Positions 8,211-16,455 of a stretch of DNA of 64,000 nt are shown piece after piece; position 1 is the stretch's first letter, and the number at the start of each line of letters is the position of its first letter. The stretch is from Planctomycetota bacterium (GTDB lineage Bacteria > Planctomycetota > SZUA-567 > H5-PLA8), in assembly GCA_023150555.1 (NCBI GenBank), contig JAKLKQ010000011.1, positions 1 through 64,000 of the forward strand, in the 5' to 3' direction. A program made the translations under genes and the position numbers. Below the pieces are notes generated by a model that was given only the letters and a program-made list of their open reading frames with translations, was not told the DNA's origin and searched no databases.

Positions 8211-8270
8211 TTACCAGATATGGTAAAGCTTTACAGATATGTAAAGAAATTTGTATGCACAATGGTGCAT
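8211..8270. promoter_or_regulatory. Three palindromes, candidate operators of the capsid operon
   Basis: TTACCAGATATGGTAA lies at 8211-8226, CTTTACAGATATGTAAAG at 8229-8246 and ATGCACAATGGTGCAT at 8255-8270. The first two share the centre AGATAT, with centres 19 bp apart. They sit in an AT-rich gap between the S24-type regulator and the capsid gene and overlap weak promoter-like hexamers on the minus strand. Repressor binding is inferred from symmetry and position. Confidence 0.55.
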
Positions 8271-8277
8271 TAAATAG

Positions 8278-8303
8278 GAAAGGGGCCTCGAAAGGCCCCT
8301 TTC
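8278..8303 (-). terminator. Hairpin terminator after the S24-like gene
   Basis: Ten-base arms at 8278-8287 and 8294-8303 (GAAAGGGGCC / GGCCCCTTTC) enclose a 6-base loop. The hairpin begins about 20 bases after the stop of the leftward S24-like gene, and on the minus strand CTATTTAATG follows. The U tract is poor, so termination may be partial. Confidence 0.55.
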
Positions 8304-8322
8304 GTTGCGCGGACTAGTCCCT

Positions 8323-8850
8323 CTATCGCGGCTGAAGCATGGCCTCGGCCAACGCTTCCGGGTCACGTTCACCGGCTACGTAGCCGATCACTTCCCCGTA
8401 CACGTGGAGGTATCGCTCCAAGCGCCCGCCGCGCAAACACGCCGGGTAGGGCGAAAAGTCCACGGCGTTGTCTGGTACCAGCATGAGTTGCCGAAGGCGC
8501 TCGGTGTTGAAGAGCCGCTTTACCTGGACCGTGTTGCCAAAGCGGAAGGCCACGATTCGCCGCTCCAACGCCGTCCAGCTATCGCGCTCGGCTTCGGGGA
8601 TCTCCATGGCGCCGGCCGGGAGTTTCAGGTCCAGCGGCTTGCAGAGCACCGCGTCGCCGTCCCACAGGTTCGGGTACATGCACCAACCGACGACGCCTTG
8701 CAAAAACGGAAGGCCCTGCACGACAGCGGCCTCGGACCATTCTGGCACGCCGGGCAGCACGCGCGGCCGTCGAGGGATCGGGTTTACGGTGCCGGAGAAG
8801 TCGGCGATTGATCCTGGCACCAAGCCACGGCAGCGGCGAAGGGGTTCCAT
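8323..8850 (-). CDS. S24/LexA-type regulator with Cys at the nucleophile position
   Basis: The C-terminal 120 residues match the S24 autoprotease fold: GVVGWCMYPNLWDGDAVLC corresponds to the usual G-D-S-M-x-P and D-G-D motifs, VQVKRLF contains the conserved Lys (residue 111), and LMLVPDN and VYGEVIGYV match later strands. In S24 repressors a Ser-Lys dyad self-cleaves to induce the phage; here Ser is replaced by Cys57. No helix-turn-helix is evident in the first 50 residues, so DNA binding is uncertain. AAGGG lies about 8 bases before the ATG. Palindromes downstream could be its operators. Confidence 0.65.
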   Translation of the reverse strand: MEPLRRCRGLVPGSIADFSGTVNPIPRRPRVLPGVPEWSEAAVVQGLPFLQGVVGWCMYPNLWDGDAVLCKPLDLKLPAGAMEIPEAERDSWTALERRIVAFRFGNTVQVKRLFNTERLRQLMLVPDNAVDFSPYPACLRGGRLERYLHVYGEVIGYVAGERDPEALAEAMLQPR

Positions 8851-8990
8851 GGTTTGCCCTTTCAGGGAAAGGGCCGGGCCTGCATGATAGGTGCAAGGCG
8901 CGGCCTGTTGTATTCAGGTTGCGTCCCAGGGGCGTTGGGGTGATTCGAGCACTCCAGCGCCCCGACTATCCATCAGCCCTGCAAGTCAGC

Positions 8991-9500
8991 TCATCGGCCT
9001 CCCTTCCGCGACTTCCGGTTGGCTTTGGGTTTCGGTTCATCCGTACCGCCATAGGCAGCAGCCAGCAGCTTTCGCACGGTTGCCGCGTATCCATCGGCTT
9101 CCCGAAGAATCGTCAACATTCGATTCGGATCGATATCTCGGGGATGATCTACAAGGGTGCCCACCAGTTGCGTTGCCCTGTCATGGTAGTGGGCGACAAT
9201 CATCCTTAGTCGGTTCAACTCACGTCCTGAAATAGGGCGCCTCCGATCACTGCTGGGCCTGTCCACGCTTTCCTCCTTGGCGCCAGAAATGCTTTTGACG
9301 AACGAACGCAGCTCGGCCGCGTGGGCTTCGGCTTCGTCGAGCGCTCCAAGTAGCTCGTGCGGATTCCACTCTTGAAATGGGCATGCCATCTGGCCACATA
9401 CAAAGCGCATGGCTTCTCGACATTTGCCAGCGGCCGTGCGCGCGCGCACCTTCTCGGCTTCGGTCACGTTGCGGAGCGGTCGGGCAGCAGTTATATCCAT
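8991..9500 (-). CDS. Hypothetical protein (169 aa)
   Basis: A helical, Arg/Ala-rich protein with a basic C-terminal tail (KANRKSRKGGR) that could contact nucleic acid. No family is recognised. AAGG lies 8 bases before the ATG. It sits between the membrane cassette and the S24-like regulator on the same strand. Confidence 0.55.
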   Translation of the reverse strand: MDITAARPLRNVTEAEKVRARTAAGKCREAMRFVCGQMACPFQEWNPHELLGALDEAEAHAAELRSFVKSISGAKEESVDRPSSDRRRPISGRELNRLRMIVAHYHDRATQLVGTLVDHPRDIDPNRMLTILREADGYAATVRKLLAAAYGGTDEPKPKANRKSRKGGR

Positions 9501-9776
9501 CGGCTACCTTCGTAACAGAAAGCGGCCCTTCCCGGTGGGCGTCTTGAAGGCTACACCGTGCGGTGCAACCCGGCCGGGCTTTCGCCACGGCCACGCCTCG
9601 GGAAGGGCTACGCTCTGGATCGAATCTCCGGTAGTCGGTTCCGCGCGCGGTTCAAGGCCACGGCGGGAGTACGGTGAGGAGGCTACCAGGAACGGCCAGG
9701 CCGCGCGTGCATGGAACTATTTTTCTTGCGGCAGGCAAAAAATAGGATGGTGTACAAACCTAGGAGTGCAGGCATG
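9501..9776. other. Intergenic region without a recognised gene
   Basis: This stretch separates the leftward hypothetical gene at 9500 from the terminator of the membrane cassette. I see no supported gene. A short AT-rich patch (9718-9755) could hold the promoter of the downstream gene. Confidence 0.4.
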
Positions 9777-9800
9777 AAAAAGCCCGGCTCTCGCCAGGCT
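9777..9800 (-). terminator. Rho-independent terminator of the membrane cassette
   Basis: Read leftward, AGCCTGGC, loop GAGA, then GCCGGGCT form an 8-bp stem with one G-T pair, followed by five T. It starts 40 bases after the stop of the second membrane-protein gene. Confidence 0.7.
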
Positions 9801-9839
9801 AGATAGGTTGAACAACTATGGACATTAACTCTTTAGGAT

Positions 9840-10367
9840 TTAGCCAACTGTTCTCAAGGTTTGGTCTAGGAATTTTATACACCTATCCCTTAAACCACAA
9901 AAAAAGTGAATCAACAGAATTACAGGACTGAGAGAAATAGCCAAAACCATAAGAAGCATTCCGCTAGGCGACCAAAATAGTGCGTGATGAGCGCAAAGCG
10001 TTAGGTAATCGTCTTTGTACTTTTCAAATCTTTCCAGTTGCTGCTCTGAAAAAGACGAGAAGTTCTCGGGGTCAGAAGGTTCAAGTAATTCCCTTCTCAA
10101 TGCCAAACGCCAGCACAGCAGATTTGCTACAGTCAAGTTATTGACACAGTTTATCGTCCCCTCGATTTCATTAATCAATGACTCTGTTGGAGGCGCTGAA
10201 GGCAATTGTCCCTCGTAACGCTCATCTGCGATTTTATCGCGAATCTCCCAAAGCTTATACCTTGTTCTGCTTCGAGCAAAACCAGGAATCAGCAAGAAAA
10301 TATTTATCCACAAGAGTGCAACTATAAGCACCCCAGCGAGGAGGACTGCCAATTCAACGGACGTCAT
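9840..10367 (-). CDS. Two-TM membrane protein of an accessory cassette
   Basis: A 175-residue protein with a hydrophobic segment at residues 5-30, a soluble 105-residue middle, and a second segment at 136-158. No family is recognised. Its GC content is visibly lower than the surrounding phage genes, which suggests separate acquisition. It overlaps the upstream membrane gene by 4 bases and is followed by a terminator, so the two form a closed cassette. Such cargo in integrated elements often protects the host from other phages, but nothing in the sequence proves it. Confidence 0.65.
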   Translation of the reverse strand: MTSVELAVLLAGVLIVALLWINIFLLIPGFARSRTRYKLWEIRDKIADERYEGQLPSAPPTESLINEIEGTINCVNNLTVANLLCWRLALRRELLEPSDPENFSSFSEQQLERFEKYKDDYLTLCAHHALFWSPSGMLLMVLAISLSPVILLIHFFCGLRDRCIKFLDQTLRTVG

Positions 10368-10798
10368 TTTTTGGCCCTCCCTCTAATGGAAACCAACTCA
10401 ACTGCAAGCTTATCCCTCTCCTTCTCCAAAGCAACTGACCTTGTCCTTAGCCTTTCCAGCTCCGCACTCTGCTCCTTCATTTTTCGTCTACACATCCACC
10501 AGGCGCCTAAACCGGAAATCGATGCCGATAGCACGACCGACAAGCCAAACACAACATTAACGGTAACGATCGTTTCCTTTCCGGCCAAGACTTCCGCCAA
10601 GGCGCGAATGCCCCACAGTGGCAGGTAAAGTGCACAAATTCCTCCAACTACCTTTACAGCATCGCAAATCCTAAGTCCTATGTCTCGGCCCCGTAAAACC
10701 TTAGCGAGTTCTAAATCCCTAGCGGTAAGCTTGCGTTCGGGTATCGACTCCATTGCCTCTGCCATTCGAGACGCCCCCACAGAACATTTTTCTTTCAA
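10364..10798 (-). CDS. Two-TM, coiled-coil membrane protein of an accessory cassette
   Basis: A 144-residue protein with two hydrophobic segments (about 46-68 and 78-102) followed by a charged coiled coil (104-138). Alternative starts at M12 or M16 would remove a short N-terminal extension. It is translationally coupled to the following two-TM gene and shares its low GC content. No domain family is recognised. The cassette lies between the integrase and the phage-type genes, a common cargo position. Confidence 0.6.
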   Translation of the reverse strand: MKEKCSVGASRMAEAMESIPERKLTARDLELAKVLRGRDIGLRICDAVKVVGGICALYLPLWGIRALAEVLAGKETIVTVNVVFGLSVVLSASISGLGAWWMCRRKMKEQSAELERLRTRSVALEKERDKLAVELVSIRGRAKK

Positions 10799-10912
10799 AA
10801 CCTTACAGCTTTACTTGGTTCAACTCTACCCCAACACTAGACTACCTTAAAGAAGTTTTCGGGCCGGTGTTGTGTGTTCGGCATTTAAACACTTTTATAT
10901 AGGATTGTTTTG

Positions 10913-12508
10913 TTACTGCCCCCATTTGTACGACCAGCGGCTCCCCGCCGCCGTCGCCCCTACATAGTGGCGCTTTGCTACGTCCTCGCTGTTACCCATG
11001 ACGCGGGAGATTTCCAACGAGGCCCAGCCGCACATGCCCAGCACCGTACCGAACGTATGACGCCATTCGGCCGGGCCGAACTCCCAATACGCGGGCCGCG
11101 CCTTCCAGCCCTTTTTCGGCTCCTCACCTACCCGGCCCGTGCAGGCATCGGCGCACGCTTCCCATGCCCGCGTCCAGGTACGATTGTGGCTCCACTGGCC
11201 CGGCGGGGCCTTTTCGCGCGGCAGGTACGGGTTATCAGGTACGATGGTCGGGAACAGCCATTCGGAGCACTCCCCCGCCGTCCCGCCTCGTTTGCGGCGC
11301 TCGGCCTGGCGCCGTTCGAGATGCACCTTCAAGATCGGCAGCAGGACCGTCCGCTCGATAGGGACGTTGCGCTCCCGGCCCGTCTTGGTTCCTCGGGCGC
11401 GGCGCCCACCGGTCAATGTAGCCACGCGGAAATACCCGTCCTCAAGATACACGTCTTCGATCCGCAAGCGGACCTGTTCGGAGTAGCGCGGGCCGCCCAG
11501 GCAGGCCACGGCCGCCCACGCTTGCCAGTACGGTTCGGGCGCCAGGGCATCCAGGAACGCTTTCAGATCCTCGCGGCGACGGATCGCAACGATGCTTTCT
11601 GGCGACCGTTGCGCGCCGGCGACGGCAGGCAGCTCGGCGAGCGGATTCCCGACGTACCCCAGCCGCGAACGGCACCAAGTGAAGAACGCAGAAAGGTACG
11701 CGGTGCGCGCCTGGATCGTGCCCGGCTTCAGCAGCTCCCCGGCCTTGCCCTTCTTGACGCCGCGCATGTTGTCTTGCCAGGCCGCGACGGCGGGGCCTTC
11801 GATATCGGCAAGCTTGGTTTTACGGCCCTTGGGAAGCGCCGCAACGAAGCTCGAAACGGCCTGCCGCGCGTTGGTCGCCGTCATGGCCGCACGGCCTTGC
11901 GCGTAGACCTCTACCCACGTGTCGAACGCCTCGCCCGCCGTTATGCGAAGGTTGACGTTGCGTTGCTTGGCGAGTTCCCGGTTGCGCAGCCGGAGTTCCT
12001 CGACCTCGGGCTCCAGCGCTTTGAGCTTGTTCTCCTGTTCGTCGATGCGCTTGCGTAGCGGCTCCTCCCAGCGCGTGCGCAGCTCGGCCACGTACCCGAC
12101 AAACCACTCCGCAGCCCGCCGCGCGTCCCTGCCCTTCAGCCCCAAATGCGAAAGGCCCCCGCCGATCTCCCGAAAGAAGTCCCCGCCTTCCTTATCGGTG
12201 AAGGTATCCGCCGCGCGGGCCTGTGCACCGGCAGCCTCGCGGCTGTCCTTTCCAAAGAAGAGTTCAACCGCGCGGGGCTTGTAGGCCACCAGGCGCGGCG
12301 ATTCGGGATCGTGCCATAGGTCTTCGTTGAGGCAAAGGCGCTCCAGGTCGCGGCAGATCGCCCACGCCTCGTCTTCGTTCGACGTGCCAAGACTGCCGGA
12401 AACGATTTTGGCCTTAAGCGGGTTGCGGAAGGTAACAGGAAAGTTGTGCAGGCCGGGCCGCACCTTGCCCGGCCGGATCGTGACTTTTTTGCCCTTGGGA
12501 GTGGTCAT
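10913..12508 (-). CDS. int: Tyrosine recombinase/integrase
   Basis: This 531-residue protein has an N-terminal arm-type region, a coiled coil near residues 165-195, a SAM-like core-binding segment (about 200-310) and a C-terminal catalytic domain. The catalytic domain shows GGPRYSEQVRL (first Arg), AEWRHTFGT (second Arg, R483) and the nucleophile Y515 in HYVG. The usual His of the HxxR box is Ala, and the usual His of the GHxS box is Asn (MGNSE), so the active site is atypical. It would integrate and excise the element. Its start is 85 bases from the tRNA-Lys gene, the probable attachment site. Confidence 0.9.
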   Translation of the reverse strand: MTTPKGKKVTIRPGKVRPGLHNFPVTFRNPLKAKIVSGSLGTSNEDEAWAICRDLERLCLNEDLWHDPESPRLVAYKPRAVELFFGKDSREAAGAQARAADTFTDKEGGDFFREIGGGLSHLGLKGRDARRAAEWFVGYVAELRTRWEEPLRKRIDEQENKLKALEPEVEELRLRNRELAKQRNVNLRITAGEAFDTWVEVYAQGRAAMTATNARQAVSSFVAALPKGRKTKLADIEGPAVAAWQDNMRGVKKGKAGELLKPGTIQARTAYLSAFFTWCRSRLGYVGNPLAELPAVAGAQRSPESIVAIRRREDLKAFLDALAPEPYWQAWAAVACLGGPRYSEQVRLRIEDVYLEDGYFRVATLTGGRRARGTKTGRERNVPIERTVLLPILKVHLERRQAERRKRGGTAGECSEWLFPTIVPDNPYLPREKAPPGQWSHNRTWTRAWEACADACTGRVGEEPKKGWKARPAYWEFGPAEWRHTFGTVLGMCGWASLEISRVMGNSEDVAKRHYVGATAAGSRWSYKWGQ

Positions 12509-12592
12509 AGACGCCCTTTTTGTAAGCGTATGTAAGACAAGCTTACGGAAGGGATATAACTTGTAAAACCTTATTTTATATATAATTAAAAG

Positions 12593-12665
12593 TGAGGAGG
12601 CGGGGGATCGAACCCCGGACCTACGGATTAAAAATCCGTTGCTCTACCGACTGAGCTACCTCCTC
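12593..12665 (-). tRNA. tRNA-Lys (anticodon UUU)
   Basis: A complete 73-nt cloverleaf reads leftward: acceptor stem GAGGAGG/CCTCCTC, D arm with GCTCAGTCGGTAGAGC, anticodon loop TTTTTAA giving anticodon TTT, and T arm with GTTCGATCC. The discriminator base is A and CCA is not encoded. Its 3' end faces the integrase and is the likely attachment core; the element must have restored the tRNA 3' end when it integrated. Confidence 0.95.
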
Positions 12666-12762
12666 ATGGAGGGCACGGCGCCGGAAGGCGAGCCCCGGCC
12701 CCATGAAAACCTACCGAAGCCGTCGCCGCCTGCAACGCCCAATCCCGGAGTCGCAGGGCGGG

Positions 12763-13365
12763 CTACTCCTTCTTCGCGCCTCGCACCATGCCTTCCTTCT
12801 CGACGAAGATGTGCGTGGCGTTGATGACGAGGTTGCTCCCGTCGGCACCGGGCGCGACTTTGCCTTCCACGACCACGGTGCTGAGCGGCAGAATGGCGTG
12901 TTCGCCTTCGATGTTCCGCTTCAGGACCATCCCGTCGGCGTCGGCGATCTGCACGCTGGCGATCTTGCCTTTGCCGTCCTCGCAGCAGAAGTCCCAGGGC
13001 CATTTGCATTCGTCGCCGGGGCGTTCGTTGCAGGGCGCCAGCACCAGGTCGCCCATGGTGAAGATCGCGCGGCCTTCGACGAAGGGCTCGCGTTTGCCGC
13101 CGATGCGCCCGCGCACGACTACCGTCTCGCCTTCCTTCGCCGCACTCACCGCCTTGCTCACGTCCACCGCACCCTCGGGTGCTTTGTCCACGAACAGGCC
13201 GTCGGGCAGCTTGGCTTCCGCGGCCGGTACCGAACTTCCGGGAGCCTGCGCGGCGGTCTTGCCGCCCTCCTCCGTCTTGGTCTTGCCCGCGCACCCGGCG
13301 AGCACCCCCAGACCGAGGACGACCGCGCCCGCCGCCAGGATCCACTTCTTGTGTACGCTATGCAT
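12763..13365 (-). CDS. Lipoprotein, OB-fold-like, last gene of an ABC export operon
   Basis: The N-terminus carries a lipoprotein signal ending L-A-G-C (Cys25). The mature region contains a beta-rich stretch (ETVVVRGRIGG near residue 80 and VVVEGKVAP near 165) that resembles an OB fold, with a Cys-rich loop between them (APCNERPGDECKWPWDFCC). It may bind a ligand or metal at the outer face of the membrane. It follows the second FtsX-type permease by 19 bases, so it is probably an accessory part of that exporter. The specific function is not recognised. Confidence 0.65.
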   Translation of the reverse strand: MHSVHKKWILAAGAVVLGLGVLAGCAGKTKTEEGGKTAAQAPGSSVPAAEAKLPDGLFVDKAPEGAVDVSKAVSAAKEGETVVVRGRIGGKREPFVEGRAIFTMGDLVLAPCNERPGDECKWPWDFCCEDGKGKIASVQIADADGMVLKRNIEGEHAILPLSTVVVEGKVAPGADGSNLVINATHIFVEKEGMVRGAKKE

Positions 13366-13384
13366 GAGAACACCTGCCTTTCTA

Positions 13385-14551
13385 TCAAAGAGCCTTCAGG
13401 GCATCGGGAATAGGCATGCGCAAGCACCGCCACGCCGGCGGCAGCGCGCCCACAATGCCCAATACGGCACCGACCGTCAAAGCCAGAAGCAGGGCGCCCG
13501 CGTCGAGGTTCAGGCCGAAGGCGCCCATCGAGAACCGCACCGCCAATCCGTCCAAGAAGAGGAAACCCAGCGCCGCCGAAATTAGCGCGCCGATGATGCT
13601 GGCCAGCATCGACTCCTGCACCAGGCTCAGCACCAGCGCCCCGCGCGTGAAGCCCAGCGTCTGCAGCGAGCCCAGTTCGCGCACGCGCGAATTGAACGCC
13701 GCGTACATGGTGCTGAGGCCGCCGAAGATCCCGCCCAGCGCGATCAGCAGCGCCGTGACCCACACCATGCCGCGGATGGGCCCGTAGAACTCGCTGAGTT
13801 TCGCGTAATACGACGATTCCCGCAACGCGACGAGTTCCAGGTCCAGGCGCTGCTTGCAGAACAGGTCCACGTCGGCGAACTCGGCGCGGTCCAGCGTCAG
13901 CACGACGGCCGAGAGGTTGTCGCGCTTGCTGGCGATCTGGAGGTCCGCGAGCGGGCACCAGATCTCGCCTTCCAGGACCGAGCCGGGCGCCTCGAACTGC
14001 CCGCTGATCGTCCACGGGCGATCTTCGAGCCACAGCGTGCGGCCGACGGCCAGGCGTTCGGGCGCGATGCCCAGCTGCGCGGCGGCCAGGCGCCCGACCA
14101 TCATCTCGTTCTGCCCCGGACGAGGCGCGCCGCCTTCGGTCACCCGCACCTGGCTGTGGACCAGGAAAGCGGCGGGCGTCACGCCGCGGAGCATCGCGCG
14201 CAAGCCCTCGGAGTCTTCGCGCTCAAGCCCCAGCTGCAGCATGACGTGGACTTCGGGGCTCACGTACGGCGTACCCAGGCGCGTCATCAGGCCGGGGATG
14301 CTGGCGGCGGCCAGGCTGCCGACGTTGGCGCGAATTTCGCTGCGTTCGACGCTCTCCTCGCTGCCGGCGCCGAGCAGGATCACGTTGCGCTCGCCGCCGC
14401 TGCGGTGCAGGCTGCGCTCCATGCCGCGCACGAAGGCCGCCGCGGCGAGCACGATCAGGACCACCAGCGCGCTGCCGAGCACGCTCAGGCCCATGCGCAC
14501 CGGCGAACGCGCCAGGTTGCGGACACCGTATTCCCAGGGAAGCAGTTTCAT
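13385..14551 (-). CDS. FtsX/MacB-type ABC permease
   Basis: A 388-residue protein with one membrane segment after a short cytoplasmic start (about 20-42), a long periplasmic domain, and three C-terminal membrane segments (about 265-385). This is the standard FtsX-like arrangement of MacB and LolC/E. Such permeases use ATP to drive lipoproteins, peptides or envelope substrates through a mechanotransmission cycle. It lies 14 bases after a second permease of the same type, suggesting a heterodimer. The substrate is unknown. Confidence 0.85.
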   Translation of the reverse strand: MKLLPWEYGVRNLARSPVRMGLSVLGSALVVLIVLAAAAFVRGMERSLHRSGGERNVILLGAGSEESVERSEIRANVGSLAAASIPGLMTRLGTPYVSPEVHVMLQLGLEREDSEGLRAMLRGVTPAAFLVHSQVRVTEGGAPRPGQNEMMVGRLAAAQLGIAPERLAVGRTLWLEDRPWTISGQFEAPGSVLEGEIWCPLADLQIASKRDNLSAVVLTLDRAEFADVDLFCKQRLDLELVALRESSYYAKLSEFYGPIRGMVWVTALLIALGGIFGGLSTMYAAFNSRVRELGSLQTLGFTRGALVLSLVQESMLASIIGALISAALGFLFLDGLAVRFSMGAFGLNLDAGALLLALTVGAVLGIVGALPPAWRCLRMPIPDALKAL

Positions 14552-14565
14552 ACCGCTCGCCTCCT

Positions 14566-15717
14566 TTACACCGCACGGAACGACGTGGCGATCTCACGCC
14601 GCGACGCCTGCCACGCCGGCACCAGCCCCGCGGCTAGGCCCAGCAGAACCGAAACGGCGAAGCCTGCGACCCAAACGGACGGCGCCGCGCGGAAGTGGAT
14701 GCTCAGACCCTCGTTCGTCATGCTGAAGTGACCCCAATGCAGCACGGCGACCGAGACGACCGTGCCGAGCGCGCCGCCGGCCAGACCCAGCAGGATGCTC
14801 TCGAAGACGATCAGCCGTGCGATCAGGAAGCTGCCGAAGCCCAGCGTCTGCAGCACGGCGTGCTCGCGCACGCGGTCCTGGACGCTGAGCACCATCGCGT
14901 TGCCGACCAGCGCCAGCACCGCGGCCAGCGCGCCCAGGCCCAGCCAGCGTGTGAAGCCGACGATCTCGATGATGTCCTTCGCCGCGCGTGCGACGAAGGC
15001 TTTCTCGGCGCTGGTTTGCGTGGGCGCCTGCGCGGTCTTGAACTCCGCATCGATGGCCTTGCCCACCTCCTCGATGCGGTCGGGTCCGTCCACTTTCACG
15101 TTGAACTGCGTGACGATGCCCAGGCGCTTGTCGACGGTCTGCTGCAGGAAGTCCAGGTGCACGTAGCCGACGTTCTGGTCCTGCGGTTCGTCGCTGCGCA
15201 CGATGCCGGCGACGTAGACGGTCACTCCGGCGGCGTCGAAGCGGTCGCCCGTCTTCAAGCCCCGGCGCGTGGCGAGCGTCTCGCCCAGGAGCGCGGCGTC
15301 GCTGCGGCGCCGCCAGTCTTCGATCGAGCCGGCGAGGATCGTCAGGTTTTCGCCGTGGCTGCTAACGAAGTCCTCGGGCGGCACCCCGCGGAACGTGACG
15401 ACGTCCAGGCTCGCGCGGCAGTTGTTCACGACGACCTTCACGGGCACCACGTTCTTGACGCCCGGCAGCGCCGCGATGCGCTCCTGGTAGAACTCCGGCA
15501 AACGGCTGGTGGCCGGGCAGTAGCGGTTCTCGCGGTAGACGATCAGCGTGGTGTCGGCGGCGGTGACCTGCGTCGCTTCCTCGACGCCCGACTGCATGGC
15601 CTCGACGGCGCAGTACAGGAACATCGCGGTGGCTACGCCGGCGACCGTCAGCAGACTTCGGGTGCGGTGGCGCAGCACCTGCTTCCACGCCACGAGCATG
15701 AATTTAGGCGCCAGCAT
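14566..15717 (-). CDS. FtsX/MacB-type ABC permease
   Basis: A 383-residue permease with an N-terminal membrane segment (about 18-38), a periplasmic domain and three C-terminal segments, paralogous to the following gene. Its start overlaps the ATPase gene by 14 bases, so translation is coupled. Together with the membrane fusion protein, ATPase and second permease it forms a complete MacAB/Lol-like exporter. No outer-membrane channel gene is adjacent. Confidence 0.85.
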   Translation of the reverse strand: MLAPKFMLVAWKQVLRHRTRSLLTVAGVATAMFLYCAVEAMQSGVEEATQVTAADTTLIVYRENRYCPATSRLPEFYQERIAALPGVKNVVPVKVVVNNCRASLDVVTFRGVPPEDFVSSHGENLTILAGSIEDWRRRSDAALLGETLATRRGLKTGDRFDAAGVTVYVAGIVRSDEPQDQNVGYVHLDFLQQTVDKRLGIVTQFNVKVDGPDRIEEVGKAIDAEFKTAQAPTQTSAEKAFVARAAKDIIEIVGFTRWLGLGALAAVLALVGNAMVLSVQDRVREHAVLQTLGFGSFLIARLIVFESILLGLAGGALGTVVSVAVLHWGHFSMTNEGLSIHFRAAPSVWVAGFAVSVLLGLAAGLVPAWQASRREIATSFRAV

Positions 15718-16444
15718 GGCTCGCCTCCTTCCCGCCTGCGACGGATTCCAGTTCGGCGACGGCCTGCGCGGGATCCGCGAAGAGTTTGCCCTTGTCCAGG
15801 TACACGGTGCGATGCGCGTACTTCGCGGTCTTGGGGTCGTGCGTCACCATCAGCAGCGTCTTGCCCATTTCCTTGTTCAGCCGCGAGAGCAGGTCCATGA
15901 TCGCCAGGGCCGAAGGACCGTCCAGGTCGCCGGTGGGTTCATCGGCGACGATGATCTTCGGATCGGCGACGATGGCACGCGCGATGGCCACGCGCTGCTC
16001 CTGCCCGCCGCTGAGCTGCCGCGGGAAGTGGTCGTGCCGGTCGGAAAGTCCCACCAGCTCCAGCACCTTCGCGACCTTGGCGTGGCGTTCGCGCCGCGAG
16101 AGCGGGTGCAGCAGCAGGGGCAGTTCGACGTTCTCGTACGCCGTCAGCACCGGCACCAGGTTGTAGAGCTGGAAGATGTAGCCGATGTACTCGGAGCGCC
16201 ACGCGGCCAGCTGGCCGCGGGTGAGTGCCGAGATCTCCTTGCCGTCGATCTTCAGGCCGCCGGCGGTGGGCCGGTCGATTCCGGCGATGAGGTTCAGCAG
16301 CGTGGTCTTGCCGCTGCCGGACGGTCCCATCAGGGCGACAAACGCACCGGCCTCGATGTCCAGGTCGAGGTCTTGGAGCGGCGTGATGGTGGCGGCGCCC
16401 TTCTTGAAAGTTCGGGTCAGGTTCCGGCATTCGATCAGGGACAT
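15704..16444 (-). CDS. ABC transporter ATPase, LolD/MacB type
   Basis: The 246-residue ATPase shows Walker A GPSGSGKTT (near 38), signature LSGGQEQRVAIARA (near 142), Walker B IIVADEPTGDLD and switch His in MVTHDP. Length and motifs match the LolD/MacB-N family, which energises FtsX-type permeases. It lies 11 bases after the membrane fusion protein gene and overlaps the first permease gene, so the order is adaptor, ATPase, permease, permease. Confidence 0.92.
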   Translation of the reverse strand: MSLIECRNLTRTFKKGAATITPLQDLDLDIEAGAFVALMGPSGSGKTTLLNLIAGIDRPTAGGLKIDGKEISALTRGQLAAWRSEYIGYIFQLYNLVPVLTAYENVELPLLLHPLSRRERHAKVAKVLELVGLSDRHDHFPRQLSGGQEQRVAIARAIVADPKIIVADEPTGDLDGPSALAIMDLLSRLNKEMGKTLLMVTHDPKTAKYAHRTVYLDKGKLFADPAQAVAELESVAGGKEASHAGA

Positions 16445-16455
16445 GGTTGTTCTCC

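Larger units (their letters stand above)
1..12592. mobile_element. Integrated phage-derived or satellite-like element at tRNA-Lys (left end not in window)
   Basis: A tyrosine integrase gene lies immediately beside the 3' end of a tRNA-Lys gene, the usual layout when an element integrates into a tRNA 3' end. Every recognisable gene from the integrase to base 523 reads leftward. Contents are the integrase, an S24-type regulator, capsid/protease genes, a D5/P4-type helicase, small hypotheticals and a membrane-protein cassette. No terminase, portal, head-tail or tail gene was recognised. The second attachment site was not found, so the element probably runs past base 1. It could be a decayed prophage, a capsid-encoding satellite, or the early and capsid half of a normal prophage. 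Confidence 0.8.

Noticed and set aside
12668..12762. Possible second attachment-site copy right of the tRNA gene
   Set aside because: There is no repeat of the tRNA 3' end in this interval; the element lies on the other side.
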